The notes: generated from the sequence alone by a model not told the origin. Counted from the first letter of the stretch, positions 1 through 8,602 are shown. The stretch is 13,728 nucleotides of DNA from an uncultured Actinomycetes bacterium (GCA_903839355.1 CAIMBV010000012.1:1-13728); one strand, 5' to 3'. Made by a program: numbers and translations.

Positions 1-411
1 CTCAACGATAGTCTTGAAAATCTCACGATCCTCGCCTCGTTTGATGGCATCAACATTGGCTCCTATAAGTCGAACACCGTATTTTTCGAAGGAGCCACGT
101 TCATGTAACGCCATGGCTGCATTAAGAGCGGTCTGGCCACCGAGCGTTGCTAGCACGGCGGTAGGTCGCTCAATCTCCATAATCTTCTCAATAAATTCTG
201 GCGTAATTGGTTCGATATAAGTCGCATCAGCAAACTCAGGATCGGTCATAATCGTTGCTGGATTGGAGTTAATAAGGATGACTCGAATGCCCTCTTCTTT
301 AAGCACTCGACAAGCTTGCACGCCCGAATAATCAAACTCGCAGGCCTGACCAATAACAATCGGACCAGATCCAATAACGAGAACGCTCTCGATGCTCGTA
401 TCTTTAGGCAT
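1..411 (-). CDS. carB: Carbamoyl-phosphate synthase large subunit, N-terminal part (cut by window edge)
   Basis: Large subunit of carbamoyl-phosphate synthase. It makes carbamoyl phosphate from bicarbonate, ATP and ammonia delivered by CarA, feeding pyrimidine and arginine synthesis in the cytoplasm. I translated the 137 codons present: the protein starts [17 protein letters not shown], continues with [11 protein letters not shown] and [10 protein letters not shown], and has LGGQTALN near residue 90. These are hallmark blocks of the first pre-ATP-grasp domain. The remaining ~950 residues (two ATP-grasp halves and the MGS-like allosteric domain) lie beyond position 1, so this is truncation by the window, not a pseudogene. 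The ATG at 409-411 overlaps the end of carA by 8 bases, and GAGAGG sits about 5 bases upstream inside carA, so translation is probably coupled to carA. It is the last visible gene of the pyr operon. Confidence 0.97.
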   Translation of the reverse strand, partial: MPKDTSIESVLVIGSGPIVIGQACEFDYSGVQACRVLKEEGIRVILINSNPATIMTDPEFADATYIEPITPEFIEKIMEIERPTAVLATLGGQTALNAAMALHERGSFEKYGVRLIGANVDAIKRGEDREIFKTIVE

Positions 412-1540
412 GTGTACCTCTCGAAGATCGGGACTTAGACATCATCTCGGCGAAGTGATCGAAGAGATAGACAGCATCATGTGGACCAGCCGCTGACTCT
501 GGGTGATATTGCACGCTAAATGCGGGTCTCTCAAGGAGTTCCAATCCTTCAACGACACCATCGTTGAGGCAGATGTGACTGACGAAGCCAGCACCGAAGA
601 CGGTTCGGAAATTGGTATCCAACGGAGCCTCAACCGCAAATCCGTGATTGTGGGCCGTGATCTCCACTCGTCCGCTCTGAACATTCTTTACGGGTTGATT
701 AATCCCGCGATGACCAAAGGGAAGTTTGTAGGTTTCAAATCCCAGCGCCCTTCCTAAAATCTGATGACCAAAACAGATACCAAAGACCGGAATCTCGTCA
801 ATAAGAAATTCCCGAACAATATCTACGACGTGAGTCATAGTTGCGGGATCACCAGGACCATTTGAGATGAACAATCCATCTGGATTGCTCGCTTTGATCT
901 CCCCGGCTGAGGTACCCATTGGGTAAACGGTTACTTCCATGCCTCGCTCAGACATCGAACGTGGCGTCGCATTCTTGATACCGAGATCGATAGCTGCAAC
1001 GCGATATTTAACGCTGACTCCCGCGGGAGGAGAAACCACATAAGGCTGAGATGTCGTGACTTCACTCGCCAAAAAGGCCCCCGCCATTTGCGAGGTGGCG
1101 CGAACTTTTACGACCATCTCATCCCTTGAGTACGAAGTGCCCGAGAAGATACCAACTCGCATTGCACCGCGCTCTCGTAAGTGGCGCGTGATAGCTCGAG
1201 TATCGACCCCTTGAATTCCAACAACGCCGGCCTCAGTCAGAGCAGCCTCGAGAGAGTTTTCCGATCGCCAATTGCTTACGCGAGGCGATGGATTGCGAAC
1301 CACGAAACCGGCCACCCAAATCTTTGAGGATTCCATATCCTCCGAGTTGACTCCTGTATTACCGATGTGAGGAGCCGTCATGATCACGATCTGCTTGTGG
1401 TACGAGGGATCGGTAAGAGTCTCTTGATACCCAGTCATACCGGTAGAGAAGACCGCCTCGCCAAAGGTCTCGCCCTGCGCAGCCCAACTCTCCCCTTCAT
1501 AAATTGCACCGTCATCTAGAACGAGAAATGCCTTACTCAT
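404..1540 (-). CDS. carA: Carbamoyl-phosphate synthase small (glutaminase) subunit
   Basis: Glutamine amidotransferase subunit of carbamoyl-phosphate synthase. It hydrolyses glutamine and passes ammonia to CarB. The 378-residue length is normal for the family. Residues 1 to about 130 form the CarA-specific N-terminal domain ([10 protein letters not shown], residues 31-40). The rest is a class I glutamine amidotransferase domain with SNGPGDP at 226-232, the nucleophile elbow GICFGHQ with Cys256, and the YHPE motif giving His346 and Glu348, so the catalytic triad is intact. The ATG start at 1538-1540 lies inside the end of pyrC (8-base overlap ATGAGTAA), with only a weak GGGG-type ribosome site, suggesting coupling. 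Together with the adjoining carB it forms the heterodimer, and its position in the pyrR-led operon indicates pyrimidine-responsive expression. Confidence 0.98.
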   Translation of the reverse strand: MSKAFLVLDDGAIYEGESWAAQGETFGEAVFSTGMTGYQETLTDPSYHKQIVIMTAPHIGNTGVNSEDMESSKIWVAGFVVRNPSPRVSNWRSENSLEAALTEAGVVGIQGVDTRAITRHLRERGAMRVGIFSGTSYSRDEMVVKVRATSQMAGAFLASEVTTSQPYVVSPPAGVSVKYRVAAIDLGIKNATPRSMSERGMEVTVYPMGTSAGEIKASNPDGLFISNGPGDPATMTHVVDIVREFLIDEIPVFGICFGHQILGRALGFETYKLPFGHRGINQPVKNVQSGRVEITAHNHGFAVEAPLDTNFRTVFGAGFVSHICLNDGVVEGLELLERPAFSVQYHPESAAGPHDAVYLFDHFAEMMSKSRSSRGTHA

Positions 1541-2834
1541 GCTTCAACCCCGTCAGTTGACCATCTCGCATGACATGAACTCCTCGATAGAAGGTGTGAA
1601 GCACTTCGCCAGTAAATGTCAGATCGTGGAAGGGTGTGTTATAACTCCGCGAGAGCATCTTGGATCTATCTACCTTCCATTGCTTGGTCGGATCAACCAG
1701 AATCAGATTTGCGAGTGAGCCAACCGCAATTCTGCCATGATCCTTGTATCCGCCAATCTCCGCTGGTTTGGCTGACATGCGTTCAACCAGAGTCTCCCAG
1801 TCCATCTTGCCAGACTGAACCATCACGGTATTAACGACTGAAAAGGCAGTCTCCAGGCCTGTCATGCCAAAGGCGGCAGAGTTCCATTCACAATCTTTAT
1901 CTTCGGCTGGATGAGGCGCATGATCGGTCGCAACAATGTCGATTGTTCCATCCGCCAACCCCTCGCGAAGTGCCTCAACATCTTCCTGGGTTCGCAGCGG
2001 AGGATTGACCTTGTAGATCGGGTCGTAGCCTTCCGCCAAATCTTCCGTAAGCAAAAGGTGATGTGGTGTTACTTCTGCAGTAACTGCCATCCCCTGACTC
2101 TTAGCCCAGCGCACAATCTCTACTCCGCCTTTAGTTGTGAGATGGCAGATGTGGAGGCGACTTTGCACATAGTTCGCTAACAAGATATCTCTGGCGATTA
2201 TCGACTCCTCGGCGATTGCGGGCCAACCCTGCAGCCCAAGTCTGCTAGATACCGCCCCCTCATTCATCTGTGCACCGGCCGTCAGAATTGGGTCCTGCGC
2301 GTGTTGCGCGATTACGCCGTTGAAACTCTTTACATACTCCAGCGCCCGTCTCATCAGTAATGGATCACTGACGCAGCGACCATCATCGCTAAAGATTCGA
2401 ACACCCGCAGCTGAATCAGCCATGGCAGAGAGTTCTGCAAGTTGCTCACCTAGGAGACCTACGGTGACTGCCCCAATAGGAAAGACATCGCAGAGTCCAG
2501 CCTTCGCACCGAGCCTCGCCACTTGTTCTACGACACCTGCGGTGTCAGCAACGGGAGTGGTATTGGCCATAGCACTTACAGCGGTGTAACCACCCTTGAC
2601 CGCGGCCTGACTGCCTGAAAGGACCGTCTCAGAACTCTCCTTGCCAGGTTCGCGAAGATGAGTGTGTAGATCAACGAGGCCTGGCAGAAGAAGTACTCCT
2701 CGTCCATCTAGCGTTGGAAGATCAGATGTAATTTTTGTAGAAATCGCAGAGATAATTCCTCCACGAATCTCGACATCAACAACTTCACTATCTGCAAGTC
2801 GCACCTCTTTCAAAACTATATCGGAGCTACTCAC
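1533..2834 (-). CDS. pyrC: Dihydroorotase
   Basis: Zinc amidohydrolase catalysing reversible cyclisation of N-carbamoyl-L-aspartate to dihydroorotate, the third step of UMP synthesis. The 433-residue length fits the multifunctional/Bacillus-type family rather than the shorter E. coli type. Metal and substrate residues are visible: HTHLRE with His57 and His59, Asp151 in FSDDG, His178 in AQHAQ, His231 in CHLTTKG, and Asp304 in ATDHAPH. All are in the expected order of the amidohydrolase barrel. The start is GTG at 2832-2834, overlapping the pyrB stop by 4 bases (GTGA), with a strong G-rich ribosome site (GAGGGGG) about 5 bases upstream. It is followed by carA with an 8-base overlap. Product of pyrB is its substrate. 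Confidence 0.98.
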   Translation of the reverse strand: MSSSDIVLKEVRLADSEVVDVEIRGGIISAISTKITSDLPTLDGRGVLLLPGLVDLHTHLREPGKESSETVLSGSQAAVKGGYTAVSAMANTTPVADTAGVVEQVARLGAKAGLCDVFPIGAVTVGLLGEQLAELSAMADSAAGVRIFSDDGRCVSDPLLMRRALEYVKSFNGVIAQHAQDPILTAGAQMNEGAVSSRLGLQGWPAIAEESIIARDILLANYVQSRLHICHLTTKGGVEIVRWAKSQGMAVTAEVTPHHLLLTEDLAEGYDPIYKVNPPLRTQEDVEALREGLADGTIDIVATDHAPHPAEDKDCEWNSAAFGMTGLETAFSVVNTVMVQSGKMDWETLVERMSAKPAEIGGYKDHGRIAVGSLANLILVDPTKQWKVDRSKMLSRSYNTPFHDLTFTGEVLHTFYRGVHVMRDGQLTGLKHE

Positions 2835-3793
2835 ACTAAAACCCCCTCTGTTGGAATCGCAGTCCCACCCATAAGCAGATACAAGACAGCCATTCGAACT
2901 AACACTCCATTAGAAACTTGCTCCAGGATGACAGATCGTTCTGAGTCCGCGCTTGAAGCCGAGATCTCAAGCCCGCGATTCATTGGGCCAGGATGCATAA
3001 TGATGGCGCGTTCTTTCATTGCGTTTACTCGCTCTGCTCCCAAACCGTAGCCTCGCGCATATTCCCGTTCTGATGGGAAGAAGGCATCATTCATTCTCTC
3101 GCTTTGAACTCGTAGCATCATGATTGCATCGAGTGACTCAATCTCGGCATCGAGATCATATGAGATCTCAACTGGCCAACTTGAGACACCAATCGGAATG
3201 AGAGTTGGAGGCGCAATCAAGACTACTTGTGCACCTAATGAAGTAAGAAGGAGCGCATTACTTCTGGCGACTCTTGAATGCAAAATATCGCCAACGATTC
3301 CTATGCGAAGTCCCGTGAAGTCTCTATCGTGTTCTGGGAAATGCTCTCTAATCGTATATGCATCCAAGAGAGCTTGAGTTGGATGTTCATGCATTCCATC
3401 CCCGGCATTGACAACGTGAGATTTAATCCAACCCGACTGCGCTAACCGCGCAGCAGCTCCTGACGAACCATGACGAACAATCACTAACTCTGCACCCATA
3501 GCTTCTAGAGTTTGGGCGGTATCTTTAAGAGATTCGCCCTTACTAACGCTAGATCCTTTGGCTGAAAAATTTATTACATCAGCAGACAATCTCTTTGCTG
3601 CCGCCTCAAAACTTAGGCGGGTGCGCGTTGAATCTTCAAAAAAGAGATTAACAACGGTTCTGCCTCGAAGCGTTGGTAACTTTTTGATTGCTCCATCAGT
3701 AATTCGAGAGAGTTCTCGTGCGGTATCAAGTACTTCGAACGCCCCATCGCGAGTTAGGTCATTGATGGAGAGCAGGTGGCCGGAGGTAATCAC
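2831..3793 (-). CDS. pyrB: Aspartate carbamoyltransferase catalytic subunit
   Basis: Condenses carbamoyl phosphate with L-aspartate to carbamoyl aspartate, the committed step of pyrimidine synthesis. The 320-residue protein shows the carbamoyl-phosphate site STRTR at 55-59 (in [13 protein letters not shown]), SKGES with Lys85, HPTQ at 137-140, and the C-terminal HPGPMNRG at 267-274. All family landmarks are intact. No pyrI regulatory chain lies next to it, as usual in Gram-positive bacteria, where control comes from PyrR. The start is GTG at 3791-3793, forming a GTGA overlap with the pyrR stop. A strong GGAGG lies within the last pyrR codons, which supports this start. Confidence 0.98.
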   Translation of the reverse strand: MITSGHLLSINDLTRDGAFEVLDTARELSRITDGAIKKLPTLRGRTVVNLFFEDSTRTRLSFEAAAKRLSADVINFSAKGSSVSKGESLKDTAQTLEAMGAELVIVRHGSSGAAARLAQSGWIKSHVVNAGDGMHEHPTQALLDAYTIREHFPEHDRDFTGLRIGIVGDILHSRVARSNALLLTSLGAQVVLIAPPTLIPIGVSSWPVEISYDLDAEIESLDAIMMLRVQSERMNDAFFPSEREYARGYGLGAERVNAMKERAIIMHPGPMNRGLEISASSADSERSVILEQVSNGVLVRMAVLYLLMGGTAIPTEGVLV

Positions 3794-4311
3794 AACGTCA
3801 CCTCCACCTGATCAAGAGAATCAATTTCGCGAAGTTGCACGCGAACGCTCTCGCGAGCATTGGTGGGTATATTCTTTCCCACATAGTCGGCCCTAATGGG
3901 CAACTCTCGGTGACCTCGATCGATCAACACAGCTAGTTGCACGGTCTTTGGTCGGCCCAACTCCCCTATGGCATCTAGTGCAGCACGGATGGTTCGACCT
4001 GAGAAGAGAACGTCATCGACAAGGACTAGGTTCTTACCTTCTAGGCCTTCCGCAGGAATCTGGGTAGGTACCAAGGGACGTGGCGGACGCAAGCGAAGAT
4101 CATCGCGATACATGGTGATATCAAGTGAGCCCACTGGAACTTGGGTATCAATCTGCGCTAAGAAACTTCCGATTCGCTGAGCCAGAGTGACCCCGCGCGT
4201 GGGAATTCCTAAAAGAATTACCGAATCAAGGCCGTGATTACGCTCAATAATTTCGTGAGCAATGCGCTTGAGCGAACGATCTATCTCGCTCTGATCCAAA
4301 ACAACACTCAT
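3790..4311 (-). CDS. pyrR: PyrR, UMP-sensing RNA-binding regulator / uracil phosphoribosyltransferase-like protein
   Basis: PyrR binds a hairpin in pyr mRNA when charged with UMP and lowers pyr expression; many members also have weak uracil phosphoribosyltransferase activity. The 173-residue protein has the type I phosphoribosyltransferase PRPP loop [12 protein letters not shown] at 96-107, the MYRDDL segment near 67-72, and DRGHRELP at 131-138, all characteristic of PyrR. The ATG at 4309-4311 is preceded by AAAGGAGC, with GGAG about 5 bases before the start. That ribosome site forms part of a predicted PyrR-binding hairpin (see 4318-4351), so the gene probably autoregulates itself and the coupled pyrB-pyrC-carA-carB. 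Other PyrR-type proteins act by transcription attenuation, but I see no terminator here, so translational control is the better inference. Confidence 0.97.
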   Translation of the reverse strand: MSVVLDQSEIDRSLKRIAHEIIERNHGLDSVILLGIPTRGVTLAQRIGSFLAQIDTQVPVGSLDITMYRDDLRLRPPRPLVPTQIPAEGLEGKNLVLVDDVLFSGRTIRAALDAIGELGRPKTVQLAVLIDRGHRELPIRADYVGKNIPTNARESVRVQLREIDSLDQVEVTL

Positions 4312-4317
4312 ACAAGC

Positions 4318-4351
4318 TCCTTTGCCGCCTCACAGGACGTCAGTTAAAGGA
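4318..4351 (-). promoter_or_regulatory. Predicted PyrR-binding RNA hairpin overlapping the pyrR ribosome binding site
   Basis: On the coding strand the leader reads TCCTTT (4351-4346), then the core TCCTGTGAGGC (4337-4327), then AAAGGA (4323-4318). TCCTTT and AAAGGA pair perfectly as a 6-bp lower stem. The upper stem pairs CC with GG and CG with CG, with one bulged U (4337), closing a UGUGA loop (4334-4330). The UCC-N-GNGAGG-C core, the bulged U and the AAGGA on the 3' side resemble the PyrR binding loops known from Bacillus pyr leaders. The lower stem contains the AAAGGA of the pyrR Shine-Dalgarno site, so PyrR binding would be expected to block translation, the mode proposed for mycobacterial PyrR. 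Base pairing was worked out by eye. Confidence 0.75.
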
Positions 4352-4391
4352 TGCGCGAGTTATCCCGCTATGGGAAAGGATACCAGCCCTT

Positions 4392-4802
4392 TTATGAGAG
4401 CGAGATGACCGACTTAAGAAGGATTACTCGGCCCAAAATTCCATTTATGTATGCAGCTGAATCTTTTGTGGAGAGTTCTTGAGCAATTTCAACCGCTTCA
4501 GATACCGCGACCTTGTCATCAACCTCGGGATTCCACAAGATCTCGTAGAGCGCAATGCGAATCAGGTTCCGGTCAATGATCGGCATCCGGTCCATATCCC
4601 AACCTTCTGCATAGGTGTGGATGATTTCATCGATCTTCTCTCGATGTTCTACCACTCCCAGGACCAAGGCACGCAGATAATCGGCTTGCGATATCTCGTC
4701 AATAGGACGCTCTTCCAGAAGCGTCGCGGCAGCGGTATTTCGCATATCCGCCTCGAAGAGGATATCCAAGGCCCGTTTTCTCGCCTTGCGCCGCGCGCTC
4801 AC
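4392..4802 (-). CDS. nusB: Transcription antitermination factor NusB
   Basis: NusB binds boxA RNA with NusE (S10) and supports antitermination of rRNA operons. The 136-residue length and the arginine-rich N terminus followed by RALDILFEADMR (residues 10-21) are typical of the all-helical family. The middle IIDRNLIRIALYEI and the later AVSEAVEIAQELS ... AAYINGILGRV match its conserved C-terminal helices. The start is GTG at 4800-4802, 15 bases after the efp stop, with only a modest purine-rich site (GAGAG). nusB lies downstream of efp as in most actinobacteria. It is separated from pyrR by an 80-base leader, the longest non-coding gap in the window. Confidence 0.95.
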   Translation of the reverse strand: MSARRKARKRALDILFEADMRNTAAATLLEERPIDEISQADYLRALVLGVVEHREKIDEIIHTYAEGWDMDRMPIIDRNLIRIALYEILWNPEVDDKVAVSEAVEIAQELSTKDSAAYINGILGRVILLKSVISLS

Positions 4803-4817
4803 TTAACTGCTCTCGAA

Positions 4818-5381
4818 CTAGGAATTAGCCCGGCCCAGGTATGCCCCGGTGCGGGTGTCAACGAGAACCTTCTCATCTTGCTTGATGAAGAGAGGCACCT
4901 GAATCTGAATTCCAGTCTCGACGGTTGCTGGCTTTGTTCCTCCGGAGGAGCGATCTCCTTGCAAACCTGGCTCGGTGTAGGTCACGGTCAACTCAACAGA
5001 GGCGGGAAGGTCGATATATAGCGGATTCCCATCGTGAACCGCGACAACTGCATCGGTGTTCTCTAGCATGTAATCGGCAGCATCGCCCACAACTTCAGGA
5101 CTAATGGTGATTTGATCGTAGTTTTGGGTATCCATGAAGATAAAACCGTCGCCATCGCGATAGAGATACTGCATGTCGCGCTTCTCTAGCTGGGCTACCT
5201 CAACTTTTACACCCGCATTGAAGGTCTTTTCCACAACTTTTCCGCCGGGAACTAACTTCAACTTGGTTCGGACGAAAGCTGGGCCCTTGCCTGGCTTGAC
5301 GTGCTGAAATTCGACGACGGTCCACAACTTGTTCTCGATCTCGAGGGTCATGCCGTTCTTAAGGTCATTTGTAGTTGCCAT
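4818..5381 (-). CDS. efp: Translation elongation factor P
   Basis: EF-P binds the ribosome between P and E sites and relieves stalling at polyproline stretches. The 187-residue protein has the three-domain EF-P architecture. The domain I tip loop is [14 protein letters not shown], with Lys32 at the position that is modified in E. coli and Bacillus. The loop here is KPGKGP; a subgroup including actinobacteria with a PGKGP loop is reported to work without lysine modification, and no modification gene is seen nearby. The C-terminal domain begins near [20 protein letters not shown] and includes the conserved [12 protein letters not shown]. The ATG at 5379-5381 has no convincing Shine-Dalgarno sequence; instead TATTCT lies 6 bases upstream (separate entry). 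aroQ ends 20 bases before the start. Confidence 0.98.
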   Translation of the reverse strand: MATTNDLKNGMTLEIENKLWTVVEFQHVKPGKGPAFVRTKLKLVPGGKVVEKTFNAGVKVEVAQLEKRDMQYLYRDGDGFIFMDTQNYDQITISPEVVGDAADYMLENTDAVVAVHDGNPLYIDLPASVELTVTYTEPGLQGDRSSGGTKPATVETGIQIQVPLFIKQDEKVLVDTRTGAYLGRANS

Positions 5382-5387
5382 TGGGGC

Positions 5388-5393
5388 AGAATA
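5388..5393 (-). promoter_or_regulatory. Possible -10 element for a leaderless efp transcript
   Basis: The coding strand reads TATTCT followed by exactly six bases and the efp ATG, in the short gap after aroQ. This fits the actinobacterial TANNNT -10 pattern placed so that transcription starts at or next to the start codon. The lack of a Shine-Dalgarno sequence in the gap agrees with a leaderless mRNA. No clear -35 hexamer is visible at the usual spacing, so this is suggestive only. Confidence 0.4.
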
Positions 5394-5401
5394 CCTGAAG
5401 G

Positions 5402-5842
5402 TTAGATCAACTCTTTCATCGCGGAGAGAGCCAAGGCGTAGGAGCTGGCGCCAAATCCGGTGATAGTGCCCTTTGCTACGCCTGAGATGACGGAGGTGTG
5501 ACGAAACTCCTCCCGCGAGAGCGGATTGCTCAAGTGAACCTCAATCAGAGGCGCTGTCAACATCGCCACAGCATCCCGGATTGCGTAGGAATAGTGCGTA
5601 AAGGCAGCGGGATTAAATATGACTGGTAGCCGTTGATCGGCCGCTTCATGTAACCAGGTGATGATCTCGGACTCAGAGTTGCTCTGCCGGACTTCCGCGG
5701 TCAGTCCTAACTCGACGGCCTTGGCTATCACAAAGGCTGATAACTCCTGGAAGTTCATAGAGCCATAAATGGTCGAATCCCGCAGATCGAGTCGATCTAG
5801 ATTTGGACCGTTGAGGATAAGGACTCTTTGAGTACCGTTCAT
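5402..5842 (-). CDS. aroQ: 3-Dehydroquinate dehydratase, type II
   Basis: Dehydrates 3-dehydroquinate to 3-dehydroshikimate, step three of the shikimate pathway. The 146-residue length is that of the small dodecameric type II enzymes, not the ~250-residue type I AroD. Landmarks: LNGPNLDRL (10-18), the flexible lid with Arg21 and Tyr26 (STIYG), RQSNSE (52-57), NPAAFTH with Asn77 and His83, EVHLSNP with His103, and EEFRHTS with Arg114. Each catalytic residue sits about two positions after its Mycobacterium tuberculosis counterpart. The usual NPGAYTH block is NPAAFTH here, a mild change. The ATG at 5840-5842 overlaps the aroB stop by 4 bases (ATGA), indicating coupling. Confidence 0.97.
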   Translation of the reverse strand: MNGTQRVLILNGPNLDRLDLRDSTIYGSMNFQELSAFVIAKAVELGLTAEVRQSNSESEIITWLHEAADQRLPVIFNPAAFTHYSYAIRDAVAMLTAPLIEVHLSNPLSREEFRHTSVISGVAKGTITGFGASSYALALSAMKELI

Positions 5843-6897
5843 TCTGCAATTCTCTCATAGGTGGCCTGAAGCAGGTCGGAATCTGCAGACTCAATCCAGG
5901 CGGGATGGCCGACCGAAGTCAGCCCGATAAATCGAATGCGGCCATCACGACTCTTCTTATCGCCAGCCATCAGCCCCAAGAGTTGATCCCACGGAAATCG
6001 TTGGTGGTCAATATGTGTGGGGAGACCAAACTTATCAAGAAGGGCTTTTAGTTTGGCGGTTTCAGATGGTGGAAAATCCAGAGCTGGCTCACTGAGGAGA
6101 GCCGCAAAGTGAAGTCCAATCGAGACCGCCTCGCCATGGCGAAGTTGGAAGTCAGCGCTCTTCTCTATTGCATGGCCTAGCGTGTGACCGAAGTTGAGGA
6201 TTTCGCGCAGTTTGCCCTCTTTAAAATCGCTCGAAACTACGTCAGCTTTAACTGCAACACTCTTGGCTACTAGTTCCAAGGAGTGTCTCCGGGCCTCTTT
6301 GATATCTCGAAACTCATGAAGAGTTCTCAGGATTGATGTGTCACGGATATACCCGGTCTTGATTACCTCGGCTAACCCCGCAGCAAAGTCGCGATCTGAC
6401 AATGAATCAAGCCAGGTGAGATCTTCGCAGACCGCACGTGGTGAATAAAAAGAACCAACTAAATTCTTTCCAGCCTCAGTATTTATTCCTGTCTTGCCAC
6501 CCACTGCAGCATCCACCATGCCGGCGAGCGTCGTAGGAATCGCATACCAAGCAATACCACGAAGCCAGGTAGCAGCTACAAAACCAGCCAGATCAGTTGT
6601 CGCTCCCCCACCGATACCAACGATTGCATCAAGTCGCCCGAACTCCAACGAACCTAACTTCTTCCAGAGTTGTTCCACCGTTGTGAAGTTTTTCTGGGCC
6701 TCACCATCGGGGGCGATGAAGAGATCGAAGTTAAAACGAGATGACAACTCTGTAAGGCCTGCTAACTGCACTACGTTCTCCGGAGCAACTACTAAGACTT
6801 TCGTATGATCAGTTCGTACGGATTGGAGAAATGGAAGCCATTCTTGACCGACTCTAACCTTGTAATCGATCTCTGCATGTACCGAAATTTCATTCAC
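5839..6897 (-). CDS. aroB: 3-Dehydroquinate synthase
   Basis: NAD- and metal-dependent enzyme converting DAHP to 3-dehydroquinate, step two of the shikimate pathway. The 352 residues show the nucleotide-binding GGGATTD at 96-102, PTTLAGMVDAAVGGKTGIN (121-139), and the metal ligands Glu177 (GLAEVIK), His238 (NFGHTLGH) and His254 (RHGEAV), all intact. The start is GTG at 6895-6897, in an 8-base overlap with the aroK stop (GTGAATGA). The ATG four bases later is out of frame and cannot be used. Downstream it overlaps aroQ by 4 bases, so aroK-aroB-aroQ should be translated as a coupled unit. Confidence 0.98.
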   Translation of the reverse strand: MNEISVHAEIDYKVRVGQEWLPFLQSVRTDHTKVLVVAPENVVQLAGLTELSSRFNFDLFIAPDGEAQKNFTTVEQLWKKLGSLEFGRLDAIVGIGGGATTDLAGFVAATWLRGIAWYAIPTTLAGMVDAAVGGKTGINTEAGKNLVGSFYSPRAVCEDLTWLDSLSDRDFAAGLAEVIKTGYIRDTSILRTLHEFRDIKEARRHSLELVAKSVAVKADVVSSDFKEGKLREILNFGHTLGHAIEKSADFQLRHGEAVSIGLHFAALLSEPALDFPPSETAKLKALLDKFGLPTHIDHQRFPWDQLLGLMAGDKKSRDGRIRFIGLTSVGHPAWIESADSDLLQATYERIAE

Positions 6898-7405
6898 GAG
6901 CTAGCCCCATTCGACTCATCAATTCACGAGCCACCTCATATGGCTTCTTATTATCGGTCGCAATAACAATCGTAGCCAAGCTCTCATAAATAGGGGCGCG
7001 TGCCGCCAGCAGATCTTTCCATTGCCGTTCTGGATCTTGCGCAACGAGCGGGCGATCCGTCTTGTTCGATATTCTGGCAAGAACGTTACCAAGACCAATC
7101 TGCAGAAGAATCACCTGGGCTGCACTTTTACGTATCGCCTCTTGCACATCTAGATCAATAACCGCACCGCCACCGAGAGATATAACTCCGATATTTGATC
7201 TGAGAGCTAATAAAACTACTTCTTTCTCGATTGCTCTAAACTTTGTTTCACCATCTTCAGCGAAGATTTCGGGAATAGAACGACCCGTTTTTTCGACTAT
7301 CAATTCATCAGTATCTTCAAAACTTGTCGACAACTCCCTGGAAAGCGCCTTCCCTACTGAACTCTTTCCAGACCCAGGAGGGCCTATGAGAATTGCTCGT
7401 AGCAT
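6890..7405 (-). CDS. aroK: Shikimate kinase
   Basis: Phosphorylates shikimate at O3 with ATP. The 171-residue P-loop kinase has Walker A GPPGSGKSS at 8-16 with Lys14, the shikimate-binding Asp33 in DTD, Arg57 in KFRAIE, GGG at 78-80, the lid arginine Arg118 in KTDRPLV, and Arg136 in AARAPIY. All expected substrate contacts are present. The ATG at 7403-7405 directly abuts the aroC stop (TAG then ATG, no gap), and its stop overlaps the aroB start by 8 bases. The order aroC-aroK-aroB is common in actinobacteria and fits one shared transcript. Confidence 0.98.
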   Translation of the reverse strand: MLRAILIGPPGSGKSSVGKALSRELSTSFEDTDELIVEKTGRSIPEIFAEDGETKFRAIEKEVVLLALRSNIGVISLGGGAVIDLDVQEAIRKSAAQVILLQIGLGNVLARISNKTDRPLVAQDPERQWKDLLAARAPIYESLATIVIATDNKKPYEVARELMSRMGLARE

Positions 7406-8590
7406 CTACTTGATTTCGAGAGAATCTATATAGCTCTGAAAATTCCTCTTAACTTCAGCGACGCTGTCTCCGCCAAACTTCTCAAGCACTGCATCAGCCA
7501 GCACAAGAGCGCACATTGCTTCGGCAACAATTCCTGCAGCCGGTACTGCACAGACATCTGAGCGTTGATTGATCGCCTTAGCCGGCTCCCCTGTTGAAAC
7601 ATCAATAGTATCTAGCGCTCTCGGAACGGTAGAGATCGGCTTCATTGCAGCGCGAACTCGGAGGATCTCACCGTTCGACATTCCGCCTTCGGTTCCGCCA
7701 GCACGATCAGTTCTACGTGTGATCTTGCCATCTGAGCCACGCTCGATTTCATCGTGCGCTACCGAACCGCGTCGTCTCGCTGTGGTAAACCCATCGCCAA
7801 TTTCAACACCCTTGATCGCCTGAATACCCATCATCGCTCCGGCCAACCTGGCATCGAGGCGACGATCCCAGTGAGTATGAGAGCCAAGTCCCGGTGGAAG
7901 ATGAAAGGCCAAGACCTCAATCACTCCGCCTAAGGTATCGCCCGCTGTATGCGCTGCATCGATTTCAGCAACCATGGCGGCACTCGCTACGGGATCAAAA
8001 GAGCGAACTGGATCGGCATCGACTCTCTCGCGATCCTCATATGTAGGCAACTCATAATCCTCACCGCTGCCAACTCCACCGATAGAGAGAACGTGACTCA
8101 TAATCTGAATGCCAACGGTCTGTTCAAGAAAGGCACGCGCAACAGCACCTAGCGCTACACGTGCTGCAGTCTCTCGCGCACTTGCCCTCTCCAAGATTGG
8201 TCTGGCATCTTGAAAATCATATTTCTGCATACCAACCAGATCAGCGTGGCCTGGGCGGGGACGGGTGAGAGGAGCATTTCTTGCCAGAGCCGCGAGTTCA
8301 TCGGCCGGCACGACATCCGCCGCCATAACCTTCTCCCACTTTGGCCACTCTGAGTTCGCTACCTGAATAGCAATTGGTCCACCTTGGCTCTCGCCATGGC
8401 GCACTCCGCCCAAAATAGTGACGAGGTCAGCTTCAAAATTCTGACGCGCTCCTCGGCCATACCCCAACCTACGACGACGCAGATCGCGATCGATCGCCTC
8501 AGTGGAGATTAAAACGTGGGAAGGCAAGCCCTCCAAAATCGCGGAGAGTGCAGGACCATGTGATTCTCCAGCAGTAAGCCATCTCAACAT
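7406..8590 (-). CDS. aroC: Chorismate synthase
   Basis: Removes phosphate from EPSP to give chorismate, using reduced FMN; last step of the common aromatic pathway. The 394-residue protein starts [15 protein letters not shown], the family's N-terminal flavin/substrate block. It continues with [38 protein letters not shown] and [13 protein letters not shown], then [21 protein letters not shown] and [11 protein letters not shown]. Both long blocks closely match mycobacterial chorismate synthase as I remember it, supporting an actinobacterial host. The ATG at 8588-8590 is the natural family start. The 44-base gap upstream is the second longest in the window and holds no clear Shine-Dalgarno site, so a separate leaderless start is conceivable. 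Confidence 0.98.
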   Translation of the reverse strand: MLRWLTAGESHGPALSAILEGLPSHVLISTEAIDRDLRRRRLGYGRGARQNFEADLVTILGGVRHGESQGGPIAIQVANSEWPKWEKVMAADVVPADELAALARNAPLTRPRPGHADLVGMQKYDFQDARPILERASARETAARVALGAVARAFLEQTVGIQIMSHVLSIGGVGSGEDYELPTYEDRERVDADPVRSFDPVASAAMVAEIDAAHTAGDTLGGVIEVLAFHLPPGLGSHTHWDRRLDARLAGAMMGIQAIKGVEIGDGFTTARRRGSVAHDEIERGSDGKITRRTDRAGGTEGGMSNGEILRVRAAMKPISTVPRALDTIDVSTGEPAKAINQRSDVCAVPAAGIVAEAMCALVLADAVLEKFGGDSVAEVKRNFQSYIDSLEIK

Positions 8591-8596
8591 AGGCGT

Positions 8597-8602
8597 ATTC
8601 TG
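8597..8602 (-). promoter_or_regulatory. Weak candidate -10 element upstream of aroC
   Basis: In the 44-base gap between the prepilin peptidase gene and aroC, the coding strand carries TGACAGAAT followed by six bases and the aroC ATG. CAGAAT matches four of six bases of TATAAT and has an upstream TG, and its distance to the start codon equals that of the efp candidate. There is no visible -35 and no good Shine-Dalgarno sequence near the ATG. Chance occurrence is quite possible. Confidence 0.2.

Noticed and set aside
1..411. Truncated carB as a pseudogene
   Set aside because: The frame is open to the window edge with intact motifs; the truncation is due to the window boundary.
3558..3896. 112-residue plus-strand open frame over the pyrB/pyrR junction
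   Set aside because: Antisense to conserved pyrB and pyrR coding sequence, with no family signature.
4363..4375. TCCC/GGGA hairpin between nusB and pyrR as a terminator
   Set aside because: Only four base pairs and no T-tract follows on the coding strand, so it is not an intrinsic terminator. It may matter only as part of the leader structure.
4479..5021. 180-residue plus-strand open frame across nusB and efp
   Set aside because: It is antisense to two well-supported genes, spans their junction, shows no recognisable motif and has no supporting context. It is a frame shadow.
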